64,000 nt of DNA from Streptantibioticus_C sp963761325 (GTDB taxonomy: Bacteria; Actinomycetota; Actinomycetes; Streptomycetales; Streptomycetaceae), in assembly GCA_963761325.1 (NCBI GenBank), contig CAVXGZ010000008.1:620001-684000 (forward strand), written 5' to 3'. Within the stretch, counting starts at the first letter, position 1. Each line of letters begins with the position of its first letter. Below, piece by piece: positions 33,678-42,062 of the stretch. The notes beneath the pieces were generated by a model. That model made no database searches and was not told where the DNA came from. It saw nothing but the letters and a program-made list of their open reading frames with translations. The translations under genes were made by a program, and so were the position numbers.

Positions 33678-35315
33678 ATGGTTAGCGTTGACAAGTTCGC
33701 CCCCGACACGGGCAGAGGTTCCAACTCCTTGCGTCGGGATGTCGGACTGATCGGTCTGATGTGGGCCTCGGTGGGCTCCATCATCGGCTCGGGCTGGCTT
33801 TACGGTGCGCAGAAGGCCGTGGTGGTCGCCGGTCCGGCGGCCGTCATTTCGTGGGCCATCGGCGCGATCGCGATCGTCCTGCTCGCGCTGGTGCACGCCG
33901 AACTCGGCGGCATGTTCCCGGTCTCCGGTGGTACGGCGCGCTACCCGCACTACGCCTTCGGCGGCCTGGCCGGCATGTCGTTCGGCTGGTTCGCCTGGCT
34001 CCAGGCGGCGACCGTGGCCCCGATCGAGGTCGAGGCCATGATCGGCTACGCCGGTCACTGGAAGTTCGCGCAGAGCTTCCTGCACACCAACGGCACACTG
34101 ACCACGACCGGCTTCCTGGTCGCCGTGCTGCTGATGGCGGTGTTCGTCGCGGTCAACTTCCTCGGTGTGAAGTTGCTGGCGCACACCAACAGCGCCGCCA
34201 CCTGGTGGAAGATCGCCGTGCCGCTGGCTGCCATCTTCATCATCGCGATCGGCAACTTCCACCCGCACAACTTCACCGGGCACGGCTTCGCGCCGTTCGG
34301 CGCCAAGGGCGTGCTGAGCGCGATCAGCACCAGCGGCATCATCTTCGCGCTGCTCGGCTTCGAGCAGGCGATCCAGCTGGCCGGTGAGAGCCGCAACCCG
34401 AAGCGGGACCTGCCGCGCGCCACCATGGGCTCGGTGGCCATCGGCGCGATCATCTACACGCTGCTGCAGATCGTCTTCATCGGCGCGCTGCCGGGCTCGT
34501 CCTTCGTCCACGGCTGGGCGAAGCTGAACTACCCGGGCATCAGCGGCCCCTGGGCCGGTCTGGCCACCGTGGTCGGCCTCGGCTGGCTGGGCGTGGTGCT
34601 GTACATCGACGCGGTGATCTCCCCCGGAGGCACCGCCCTGATCTACGTCACCTCGACCTCGCGCGTCTCGTACGGCCTGAGCAAGAACGGCTACGCGCCG
34701 AAGCTCTTCGAGCGCACCGACGCGCGCGGCGTGCCGTGGTTCGGCCTGATCATGTCCTTCGTCACCGGTGTGATCTGCTTCCTGCCGTTCCCGAGCTGGC
34801 AGCAGCTGGTCAGCTTCATCACCTCGGCGAGCGTGCTGATGTACGCCGGCGCCCCGCTGGCGTTCGGCGTCTTCCGCGACCGCCTGCCGGAGCGCGAGCG
34901 CCCCTACCGCCTGCCCGGCGGTTCCTGGATCGCCCCGCTGTCCTTCGTGATCGCCAACTTCATCATCTACTGGGCCGGCTGGGAGACCCTGTGGCGCCTG
35001 GGCCTGGCGATCATCATCGGCTACGTGCTGCTCGGCTCGTACGCCGCCTACGCCACGTCCAAGAACCTGCCGAACGCCCCGCGGCTGGACTGGAAGGCCG
35101 CCCGCTGGATGCCGGTCTACCTGATCGGCATGGGCATCATCTCCTGGCAGGGCGGTTTCGCCGGCGAGGGCAACATCCCGCTCTGGTGGGACCTGTTGAT
35201 CATCGCCGTCTTCTCGCTGGGCATCTACTACTGGGCCCGCAGCTCCGCCTCCACCGCCGAGGTCATCGAGAGCAACGTCGAAGAGGTCGCGGTCGTCGAC
35301 GAGGGTGGCCACTGA
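33678..35315 (+). CDS. APC-superfamily amino-acid permease
   Basis: A 545-residue transporter, about 12 spans. The N-terminal helix GLMWASVGSIIGSGWLYGAQ has the GSIIGSGW substrate-binding turn of APC carriers, and SGGTARYPHYAFG follows helix 2. FALLGFEQAIQLAGESRNPKRD matches helix 6. The C-terminus is acidic (SNVEEVAVVDEGGH). The start ATG has GAGAGG upstream. It is weakly similar by eye to the other APC gene at 30600, so the two may have different substrates. The unusual phased repeats upstream suggest dedicated control. Confidence 0.87.
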   Translation: MVSVDKFAPDTGRGSNSLRRDVGLIGLMWASVGSIIGSGWLYGAQKAVVVAGPAAVISWAIGAIAIVLLALVHAELGGMFPVSGGTARYPHYAFGGLAGMSFGWFAWLQAATVAPIEVEAMIGYAGHWKFAQSFLHTNGTLTTTGFLVAVLLMAVFVAVNFLGVKLLAHTNSAATWWKIAVPLAAIFIIAIGNFHPHNFTGHGFAPFGAKGVLSAISTSGIIFALLGFEQAIQLAGESRNPKRDLPRATMGSVAIGAIIYTLLQIVFIGALPGSSFVHGWAKLNYPGISGPWAGLATVVGLGWLGVVLYIDAVISPGGTALIYVTSTSRVSYGLSKNGYAPKLFERTDARGVPWFGLIMSFVTGVICFLPFPSWQQLVSFITSASVLMYAGAPLAFGVFRDRLPERERPYRLPGGSWIAPLSFVIANFIIYWAGWETLWRLGLAIIIGYVLLGSYAAYATSKNLPNAPRLDWKAARWMPVYLIGMGIISWQGGFAGEGNIPLWWDLLIIAVFSLGIYYWARSSASTAEVIESNVEEVAVVDEGGH

Positions 35316-35344
35316 TCGTCCGGTGACCGTCTGACGAACCGATC

Positions 35345-35388
35345 AACGCCGACGTCCGGCCGGTACCCACCGGCCGGACGTCGGCGTT
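35345..35388. terminator. Bidirectional terminator, 20-bp perfect stem
   Basis: Arms 35345-35364 and 35369-35388 pair perfectly around a 4-nt loop between the convergent permease and phosphatase genes. A short T-run follows on the plus strand. Confidence 0.8.
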
Positions 35389-35400
35389 TCGCGCCGGGGC

Positions 35401-36558
35401 TCAGTCCTCCCGCAGCACCGCCAGCACCGCCGCGTCGTCGTCCAGTCCGCCGCCCGCGTAGCGGCGCACGTCGGCGAGCAGGGCGTCCAGCAGGACGTCC
35501 GGATCGCCGCCCGGCAGCACGGCGAACCGGTCGGCCAGCGGGTAGAACCGCCCCGCGGCATCCCGGGCCTCCGAGACCCCGTCGGTGTACAGCAGCAGCT
35601 CGTCGCCGCGCTCCAGCGCCACGGTGCCCACCGGGTAGCGGCCGCCCACCATCCCCAGCAGCGCCAGCGGCGGGAAGTAGCGGGGCGGCAGCACCTCGGT
35701 CACCCGCCCGGCCCGGCGCAGCAGCGGCGGCGGATGACCGCAGTTGACGACGCTGGCCGGCTCGTCGGGACCGGCGAAGCCGACCAGCACGGCGGTGACG
35801 AACTCGGCGACGAACGACCGCTCGTCGCAGGGCTTCCTGGCCAGCGCGGTGTCCAGCCGGACCGCGACCGAGCCGAGGTCGGGCTCGGAGCGGGCCGCGT
35901 CCCGGAAGACGCCGAGCACGTCGGCCACCGTCTCCACCGCCGCCAGCCCCTTGCCGCGCACGTCGCCGAGGAGCACCCTGGCCCCCCACGGGGTGTTCAC
36001 CACCTCGTACAGGTCGCCGCCGATCCGCGCCTGGCTCCCGGCCGCCGCGTAGCGCACCGCGACCCGCAGGCCGGCGACCCGGGCGGGCGGCGGGCGCAGC
36101 AGGGCCCGCTGGGTGGCCTCGGAGACGGTCCGCGCGGTGGCCAGCTCGCGTTCCCGGGAGGCCACCAGGAGCACGGTCGCCGCGCTGGTGAACGTCACGG
36201 CGAGCACCGTGACGGCCGCCGTGAGGTGGACGGCGGCGGGCACCCCCGGGTTGAGCAGCCCCAGCACGCCGACCGCCAGCACCGCGATCCCGCCGGCGAC
36301 CAGCGGGACCCAGGCCCGCCGGGTGGTGGCGCTGGCCAGCACCGGGACGGCGGCCAGCAGCGGGGAGAACGTCGATCCGGGGCCGGTCACCAGGTCGACG
36401 ACGATCGCGGCGGCGATCACCGCGTAGGCGAGCAGGACCAGCAGGCGCACGTGCCCGGGGACCAGGATCGCCGGCACCGGACGGTGCAGCAGCGCCGGCC
36501 GGCCGGACTCGCGGCGCCCGCCCGGCGGCTGCCCGGTCCTCTCGGTCCGGCGCTTCAC
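35401..36558 (-). CDS. Membrane-anchored SpoIIE-type PP2C phosphatase
   Basis: A 385-residue protein: a short basic N-terminus, about four hydrophobic spans (30-135), a linker, then the phosphatase core ARIGGDLYEVVN, LLGDVRGKGLAAVETVADVL, CGHPPPLL and LLLYTDGVSEARD. The start is GTG at 36558, 5 nt after the stop of the end-joining polymerase gene and with no separate Shine-Dalgarno, suggesting coupled translation. A later start is possible but would truncate the first membrane span. Same architecture as the proteins at 17848 and 39843. Confidence 0.82.
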   Translation of the reverse strand: MKRRTERTGQPPGGRRESGRPALLHRPVPAILVPGHVRLLVLLAYAVIAAAIVVDLVTGPGSTFSPLLAAVPVLASATTRRAWVPLVAGGIAVLAVGVLGLLNPGVPAAVHLTAAVTVLAVTFTSAATVLLVASRERELATARTVSEATQRALLRPPPARVAGLRVAVRYAAAGSQARIGGDLYEVVNTPWGARVLLGDVRGKGLAAVETVADVLGVFRDAARSEPDLGSVAVRLDTALARKPCDERSFVAEFVTAVLVGFAGPDEPASVVNCGHPPPLLRRAGRVTEVLPPRYFPPLALLGMVGGRYPVGTVALERGDELLLYTDGVSEARDAAGRFYPLADRFAVLPGGDPDVLLDALLADVRRYAGGGLDDDAAVLAVLRED

Positions 36559-36563
36559 GGCGG

Positions 36564-37568
36564 TCAGCGTTTGGCCCGGCTGGGCTGCACCCGCTTCGGC
36601 TCGCCCTCCATCTTGGGATGGTCGGGCGGGTAGGGCAGGTCGCCCAGACCGTGCTCGTGCTCGTCGCGGCGGGCGAGTTCGAGCACCGGCTCCAGATCGA
36701 AGGCGTGCTCGTCCATGTCGGCGTGCACGTCGCCGACCTCGGTGAAGCGGGCGGGCATGGTCGCCAGGTCGAAGTCGCGCGGCCGGGCGTCGGCGACCTC
36801 CTCCCAGCGCAGCGGCGCGGAGACCGGGGCGTGCGGACGGGGGCGCACCGAGTAGGCGGAGGCGATGGTCCGGTCCCGGGCGGTCTGGTTGTAGTCGACG
36901 AAGATCTTCGCGCCGCGCTCCTCCTTCCACCACCTGGTCGTCACCTGCTCCGGCATCCGCCGCTCCAGCTCGCGGCCGATGGCGATGGCGCTGCGGCGGA
37001 CCTGCACGAACGTCCAGCGCGGGGCGATGGGCACGAAGACGTGCAGCCCGCGGCCGCCGGAGGTCTTCGGCCAGCCGCGCAGGCCCAGCTCCTCCAGCAG
37101 TTCGCGCAGCCGGTGGGCGGCGCGCACCGCGTCCTCGTAGTCGGTGCCGGGCTGCGGGTCGAGGTCGATGCGCAGCTCGTCGGGGTGGTCCACGTCGCCG
37201 CGGCGCACCGGCCAGGGGTGGAAGGTCAGGCAGCCGAGGTTGGCGGCCCACACGACCGCGGCCGGCTCGGTGGGGCAGATCTCGTCGGCGTGGCGGCCGC
37301 TGGGGAAGGCGATGCGCCCGGTGGGGATCCACTCGGGGGTGTTCTTCGGCGCCCGCTTCTGGAAGAACGACTCCCCCGTGACGCCGTCCGGGTAGCGCTC
37401 CAGCGTGGTGGGCCGGTCGCGCAGCGCGCGCAGGACGCCGTCTCCGACCGCGATGTAGTAGCGGGCGATGTCGAGCTTGGTGAATCCGCGCTCGGGGAAG
37501 TACACCTTGTCCGGATTGGACAGCCGCACGGTGCGTTCCCCGACCTGCAGCTCCATCGCCTCGCCCAT
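36564..37568 (-). CDS. End-joining DNA polymerase/primase (LigD polymerase domain, PolD type)
   Basis: A 334-residue stand-alone archaeo-eukaryotic-primase domain. It begins with LSNPDKVYFPERGFTKLDIARYY, continues YPDGVTGESFFQKRAP and carries the catalytic LRIDLDPQPGTDY (DLD metal ligands), GGRGLHVFVPI and FVDYNQTARDRTIASAYSVR. It fills in and extends ends during non-homologous end joining. It is divergent from an ATP-dependent ligase gene, like polD1/ligC pairs of mycobacteria. ATG at 37568 is 6 nt from TACCGT (leaderless-like); a second ATG four codons on is an alternative. Confidence 0.88.
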   Translation of the reverse strand: MGEAMELQVGERTVRLSNPDKVYFPERGFTKLDIARYYIAVGDGVLRALRDRPTTLERYPDGVTGESFFQKRAPKNTPEWIPTGRIAFPSGRHADEICPTEPAAVVWAANLGCLTFHPWPVRRGDVDHPDELRIDLDPQPGTDYEDAVRAAHRLRELLEELGLRGWPKTSGGRGLHVFVPIAPRWTFVQVRRSAIAIGRELERRMPEQVTTRWWKEERGAKIFVDYNQTARDRTIASAYSVRPRPHAPVSAPLRWEEVADARPRDFDLATMPARFTEVGDVHADMDEHAFDLEPVLELARRDEHEHGLGDLPYPPDHPKMEGEPKRVQPSRAKR

Positions 37569-37574
37569 GCTGCA

Positions 37575-37580
37575 ACGGTA
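37575..37580 (-). promoter_or_regulatory. -10-like box (TACCGT), 6 nt from the PolD start
   Basis: Minus-strand TACCGT is followed by 6 nt and ATG at 37568. On the opposite strand a weak CACAAT (37633-37638) precedes the ligase ATG by 7 nt. The 77-nt gap therefore seems to hold two leaderless divergent promoters. Confidence 0.4.
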
Positions 37581-37645
37581 GGACCGGCCGCGGGCTCCCG
37601 CCTCCCGGCGAGCGCGCCGCCGCCGGGCACCGCACAATCGCAGTC

Positions 37646-38719
37646 ATGGACCTACCGGTCATGCCGCCCGTCAAGCCGATGCTCGCCCGGTCGGCGGCGC
37701 GGATCCCGCCGGGCATGAGCTACGAGGCGAAGTGGGACGGCTTCCGCGCCATCGTGTACCGCGACGGCGACGAGATCGAGATCGGCAGCCGCACCGGCAA
37801 GCCGCTGACCCGCTACTTCCCCGAGGTGGTCACGGCGCTGCGGGCCAACCTGCCCGCGCGGTGCGTGCTGGACGGCGAGATCGTCATCGTGCGCGGCGGG
37901 CGGCTGGACTTCGACGCGCTGCTGGAGCGCATCCACCCCGCCGACTCGCGGGTCAGGATGCTGGCCGAGACGACCGCGGCCTCCTTCGTGGCGTTCGACG
38001 TCCTGGCGCTCGACGACGCCTCCCTGCTGGCCGCGCCGCAGCGCGAACGGCGCGCACGGCTGCTCGCCGCGCTGGCCGGCGCGGACGATCCGGTCTTCGT
38101 GGCGCCGGCGACCACCGACACCGCGGTGGCCGAGGAGTGGTTCAGCCGGTACGAGGGCGCCGGGCTCGACGGGGTGGTGGCCAAGCCGCTGGACCTGCCG
38201 TACCGGCCGGACGAGCGGGTGATGGTCAAGGTCAAGCACGAGCGCACCGCGGACTGCGTGGTGGCCGGCTTCCGGTACCACAAGAGCGGTCCGGTGCTCG
38301 GCTCGCTGCTGCTCGGGCTGTTCGACGCGGACGGCCGGCTGCAGCACGTCGGGGTCTGCGCGTCCTTCCCGATGAAGCGGCGCCAGGAACTCGTCGAGGA
38401 GCTGGAACCGCTGCGGATGGCCTCGGCCGAGGGGCACCCCTGGGCGGCCTGGGCCGAGGAGGAGGCGCACGCGTCGGCCCGGATGCCCGGCGCGCCGAGC
38501 CGGTGGAGCGGCAAGAAGGACCTGTCGTGGCAGCCGCTGCGTCCGGAGCGGGTGGTCGAGGTGGCCTACGACCACATGCAGGGCGACCGCTTCCGGCACA
38601 CCGCGCAGTTCCGGCGCTGGCGTCCGGACCGGAGCCCGGACGGCTGCACCTACGCGCAGTTGGCCGAGCCGGTGGGCTACGACCTCGCGGACGTGCTCGG
38701 GGCGCCGCCGGCCGGCTGA
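37646..38719 (+). CDS. ligC: ATP-dependent DNA ligase (LigC type)
   Basis: A 357-residue ligase. The adenylated Lys lies in YEAKWDGFRA (KxDG motif), followed by IGSRTGKPL, the DGEIV motif, FVAFDVLAL, GLDGVVAKPL and VKVKHERTADCVV (motif V). The OB domain and the C-terminus FRHTAQFRRWRPD complete the protein. There is no Pol or nuclease domain, as in mycobacterial LigC. It is divergent from the PolD gene, so the two likely act together in end joining or gap repair. Its 3' end overlaps the convergent hydrolase gene by 43 bp. Confidence 0.88.
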   Translation: MDLPVMPPVKPMLARSAARIPPGMSYEAKWDGFRAIVYRDGDEIEIGSRTGKPLTRYFPEVVTALRANLPARCVLDGEIVIVRGGRLDFDALLERIHPADSRVRMLAETTAASFVAFDVLALDDASLLAAPQRERRARLLAALAGADDPVFVAPATTDTAVAEEWFSRYEGAGLDGVVAKPLDLPYRPDERVMVKVKHERTADCVVAGFRYHKSGPVLGSLLLGLFDADGRLQHVGVCASFPMKRRQELVEELEPLRMASAEGHPWAAWAEEEAHASARMPGAPSRWSGKKDLSWQPLRPERVVEVAYDHMQGDRFRHTAQFRRWRPDRSPDGCTYAQLAEPVGYDLADVLGAPPAG

Positions 38720-39741
38720 GCGAGCAGGGGCAGCAGCAGCCGCAGCACCGCGTGCGGATCGCCCTCGTCGTGGTTCGACAGCACCACGACGGTCACGTCC
38801 TGGTCGGGCAGCCGGACCAGCAGCGAGCGGTAGCCGGGGTTGTCGCCCGGGTGGAAGCGGGCCCGCCGGCCGTCCAGCGTGCCGAGGAAGACGCCGTACC
38901 CGTAGCCCTCCTCGGTCAGCGGGTCGTCCGGTTCGCCGGCCGGGGTCGCGTGCGCGGTGCACAGCAGGGCCCGGGAGCGGTCGGCGAGGATGGCGCCGGC
39001 GTCGAACGCGCGGGCGTACCGGGCGAGGTCGTCGACGGTGGACCACACGTCGCCGGTGCCGGTCAGCTCGGCGAACCGCGCGGCGTCCACCGGCCGGCCG
39101 GCGCGGTGGCCCCGGGCGGCCCGGTGGAGGGGGACGCTCCCGGCGCTGGTGGCGGTCATGCCGAGCGGGCCGAAGACCCGCTCGCGCAGCAGCGTGGGGT
39201 GCGGCAGGCCGGTGATCCGCTCGGCGGCCCGGGCGGCCAGCACGTAGCCGGGGCTGCTGTAGTGCCACCGGGCGCCCGGCGGGGCGAGCAGCGGCACCCG
39301 GGCGACCCGGCGCAGCACCTGCTCGGGGGTGCCGGGCGCCCGCAGGTCCCAGCCGGGGATGCCGGCCCAGTGCACCAGGCCCGCGGTGTGGGTCAGCAGG
39401 TGATGGAGCGTCAATTTCGTCCAGGCGGAAGGAAGTTCTGGCATCCACTCGACGAGCGGCCGGTGCAGGTCGAGGACGCCCTCCTCGGCGAGCGACAGCA
39501 CGGCGAGCGCGGTGAACTGCTTGCTGACCGAGGCGATCTGGAAGCGCGTGCCGGGCGTGCAGGGCTCGCCGGTGCCGGCGTCGGCCACCCCGCGGGCGGC
39601 GCGCAGCAGGGTCGATCCGCCGCGGGCCACCAGCACGGCACCGCCGAAGCCGTCCGGTATCCGGTCCGCCTCCCGCGCGCCGCCGCCCGTTCCGCCGCCT
39701 GCCGCGCCGCCACCCGTTCCGCCGTCGCCCGCCGTGGTCAT
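38677..39741 (-). CDS. Beta-lactamase-family serine hydrolase
   Basis: A 354-residue protein without an obvious signal peptide. It starts with a Gly-rich tail (GGTGGGAAGGGTGGG-like), then GFGGAVLVARGG. The active-site motif is SVSK in FQIASVSKQFTALAV, with LLTHTAGLVHW, YSSPGY and HPGDNPGYRS for the other active-site loops. It groups with penicillin-binding-protein-like esterases and peptidases. ATG at 39741 is 6 nt after TAACGT. The last 43 bp overlap the convergent ligase gene antisense. Confidence 0.8.
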   Translation of the reverse strand: MTTAGDGGTGGGAAGGGTGGGAREADRIPDGFGGAVLVARGGSTLLRAARGVADAGTGEPCTPGTRFQIASVSKQFTALAVLSLAEEGVLDLHRPLVEWMPELPSAWTKLTLHHLLTHTAGLVHWAGIPGWDLRAPGTPEQVLRRVARVPLLAPPGARWHYSSPGYVLAARAAERITGLPHPTLLRERVFGPLGMTATSAGSVPLHRAARGHRAGRPVDAARFAELTGTGDVWSTVDDLARYARAFDAGAILADRSRALLCTAHATPAGEPDDPLTEEGYGYGVFLGTLDGRRARFHPGDNPGYRSLLVRLPDQDVTVVVLSNHDEGDPHAVLRLLLPLLAQPAGGAPSTSARS

Positions 39742-39747
39742 CCGACG

Positions 39748-39753
39748 ACGTTA
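39748..39753 (-). promoter_or_regulatory. -10-like box (TAACGT), 6 nt from the serine hydrolase start
   Basis: Minus-strand TAACGT, 6 nt, then ATG at 39741, and no Shine-Dalgarno. Fits a leaderless transcript. Confidence 0.4.
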
Positions 39754-39842
39754 GCGTGCGGGCCGGCGCCGGGGGTCCCGCTGGCCAAGCCGCAGCGGCG
39801 GAGCGACGCTGGAGGGACAGCCAGCGGGCAGGAGCGCTCAAG

Positions 39843-40943
39843 GTGGGGACGGGAGACGGACAGGGCCTGATCGGCCTGCGGGGCAGCGCGCGCCGGCTGC
39901 GTCTGCTGCCCCCGCTGCTGCTGGCCTGCGGCGTCGTGCTCGACTGGTTCGCGCCGCCCGATCTGAGTTCGGCGCCCTTCTACTCGGCGGCCCCCATGGT
40001 GGCCGCCACCCTGCTCTCGCTGCGCGCGACGGTCGTGACCGGGCTGTGCGCCTGCGCCGCGGACGCCGCGATCAACGCGCACTACGGATCGCTGACCACG
40101 AGCGGCGGCCAGACCGAGGTCATCACCATCGCGACCGTCGCGGTGCTCGCGGTCGTGATCAACAGGCTGCTGTACCGCAGCGACCTGCGCCTGCAGTCGG
40201 TGCGCAGCGTGGCCGCCGCCGTGCAGCGGGCCGTGCTGCCGCAGCCGCCGCGCACGGTCGGCCCGCTGGCGGTGGCGGCCCGCTACGAGGCGGCCCAGGC
40301 CGACACGCAGCTCGGCGGCGACCTGTACGGCGTGCAGGACACCCGGTACGGGATGCGCTGCGTGGTGGGCGACGTGCGCGGCAAGGGGCTCGGAGCGGTC
40401 GAGGCGGTCTCCGTGGTGCTGGGCGCCTTCCGGGAGGCGGCCGAGCAGGAGGAGACCATCGCCGGGGTGGCCGGGCGGCTGGAGCGGGCCATCGCGCGCG
40501 AGGGGCCGCGCCGGGCGGACTTCGACCAGATCGAGGGGTTCATCACCGCGGTGCTGGCCGAGGTCTCGCCGGACGGGAGCCGGATCCGCGTCGTCAACCG
40601 CGGCCATCCGCTGCCGCTGCTGCTCCTGCCCGACGGCACGGTGGCCGAGGTGCCGCCGAGCGAGACCGCGGTGCCGCTCGGCATGGAATCGCTGCTCGCG
40701 CCGGCCAACACCGTCGACACGGTGTCCTTCCCGGTGGCGGCCACCCTGCTGCTGCACACCGACGGCGTCAGCGAGGCACGGGACCGCTCGGGCGCCTTCT
40801 ACGATCCGCTGACCGGCCTGGCCGGCCGCACCTTCGCCGGTCCGGACGCGCTGCTGGACGCCGTGCTGGCCGACGTGGACCGGCACACCGGCGGCGGGCA
40901 CGACGACGACCTCGCCATGGTCGCCGTCACCCGGACCCGGTGA
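39843..40943 (+). CDS. Membrane-anchored SpoIIE-type PP2C phosphatase
   Basis: A 366-residue protein from GTG 39843 (AGGAG 9 nt upstream). Three or four hydrophobic spans (to about 105) precede QSVRSVAAAVQRAVLPQPP and the catalytic core TQLGGDLYGV, VVGDVRGKGLGAVEAVSVVL, NRGHPLPLL and LLLHTDGVSEARD. It is closest by eye to the phosphatase at 35401. No kinase, STAS or sigma-factor gene is next to it. Confidence 0.83.
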   Translation: MGTGDGQGLIGLRGSARRLRLLPPLLLACGVVLDWFAPPDLSSAPFYSAAPMVAATLLSLRATVVTGLCACAADAAINAHYGSLTTSGGQTEVITIATVAVLAVVINRLLYRSDLRLQSVRSVAAAVQRAVLPQPPRTVGPLAVAARYEAAQADTQLGGDLYGVQDTRYGMRCVVGDVRGKGLGAVEAVSVVLGAFREAAEQEETIAGVAGRLERAIAREGPRRADFDQIEGFITAVLAEVSPDGSRIRVVNRGHPLPLLLLPDGTVAEVPPSETAVPLGMESLLAPANTVDTVSFPVAATLLLHTDGVSEARDRSGAFYDPLTGLAGRTFAGPDALLDAVLADVDRHTGGGHDDDLAMVAVTRTR

Positions 40944-40964
40944 GCGGACCGGCCGGCCGCCGGG

Positions 40965-41888
40965 TCAGGCCCAGGCGGCCTTGATCCGTTCGGCCTGCCG
41001 TCCGAGCGCGGCCACCAGGTCGCGCGCGCTGCCCGCCGTGGTGGAGCGCAGCATGGCGACCGCGATCCGGCGGGCCAGCGGGGGGCCGTCCAGGGCGCGC
41101 ACCGCGATGTCGTCGCGCGGGGTGCCGAGCGCCAGCCGGGGCAGCAGGGCGACGCCCGCGCCGGCCGCGACGAAGCCCTGGATGACCCCGTAGTCGTCGG
41201 TACGCAGCGCGTGGATCGGCTCGTAGCCCACCTGGTGGCACGCCCAGGTCAGCAACCGGTCGCAGGGGTCCCAGTCGGTGGTGCCGACGATCCAGCCCTC
41301 GTCGCGCAGCGCGCGCAGCGGCACCCGTTCCAGCCGGGCGCAGGGGTGGTCGGCGGGCAGCACGAGTTGCAGGGGATCGTCGAGCAGCGGGTGGACGTCG
41401 ATGTCGTCGTCGAGGTCGAGGCGGTCGCCGGGCTGGGAGAAGACCAGGGCGAGGTGGAGTTCGCGGGAGCGCAACCCGTCCAGCAGCGCGGGCAGTTCGC
41501 CCTCGGTGAGCGACAGCTCGACGCCGTGCGCGTGCAGGGACTTCACGGCGGGCGGCAGCAGGAGGGCACCGGCGGTGGGGAAGGTGCCGACCCGCAGCGT
41601 GGAGGCGCCGCGCTCCACGAGGTCGCGTACCTCCTTCTCGGCGAGCCGCAGCCGCCGCAACACCGCGTCGGCGTGCGGCAGCAGGGCCTCGCCGACCTCG
41701 GTGAGGGTGGCGCCGCGCGCGCCGCGGTGCACCAGCTGGGCGCCGAAGTGGGTCTCCAGGGAGGCCAGATGGTGGGTGATGGTGGGCTGGCTGTAGTGCA
41801 GGGAGCGGGCCGCGCCGGCCAGCGATCCCTCCCGGGCTATCGCCCGGAGCACGCGTAGGTGCCGCAGGTCCAACATGCCTTCCAGCAT
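40965..41888 (-). CDS. LysR-family transcriptional regulator
   Basis: A 307-residue regulator. The helix-turn-helix spans about 5-65 (LRVLRAIAREGSLAGAARSL, then YSQPTITHHLASLE), with the effector domain after. Start is uncertain: ATG at 41888, or the in-frame ATG at 41876 that gives MLDLRHLRV, the more typical LysR beginning. It is divergent from the PI-PLC-like gene with a 174-bp gap, which makes that gene a possible target. Confidence 0.83.
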   Translation of the reverse strand: MLEGMLDLRHLRVLRAIAREGSLAGAARSLHYSQPTITHHLASLETHFGAQLVHRGARGATLTEVGEALLPHADAVLRRLRLAEKEVRDLVERGASTLRVGTFPTAGALLLPPAVKSLHAHGVELSLTEGELPALLDGLRSRELHLALVFSQPGDRLDLDDDIDVHPLLDDPLQLVLPADHPCARLERVPLRALRDEGWIVGTTDWDPCDRLLTWACHQVGYEPIHALRTDDYGVIQGFVAAGAGVALLPRLALGTPRDDIAVRALDGPPLARRIAVAMLRSTTAGSARDLVAALGRQAERIKAAWA

Positions 41889-42062
41889 ATAGACCGGCTA
41901 TGGACGACAGCGCGGGTCGGCAAAGTCCTCTTCTACGCCGGTTGCCGGACGGCGGGGTCCTGCCGCAGGCGGCGCAACCGGCAGCCTTGCTGCGATGGAC
42001 ATGTCAAACCAGTACGGTGCACTCGCCCCCGCTCCCTCCCTGCTACGAGAAGGGTCCACGGC

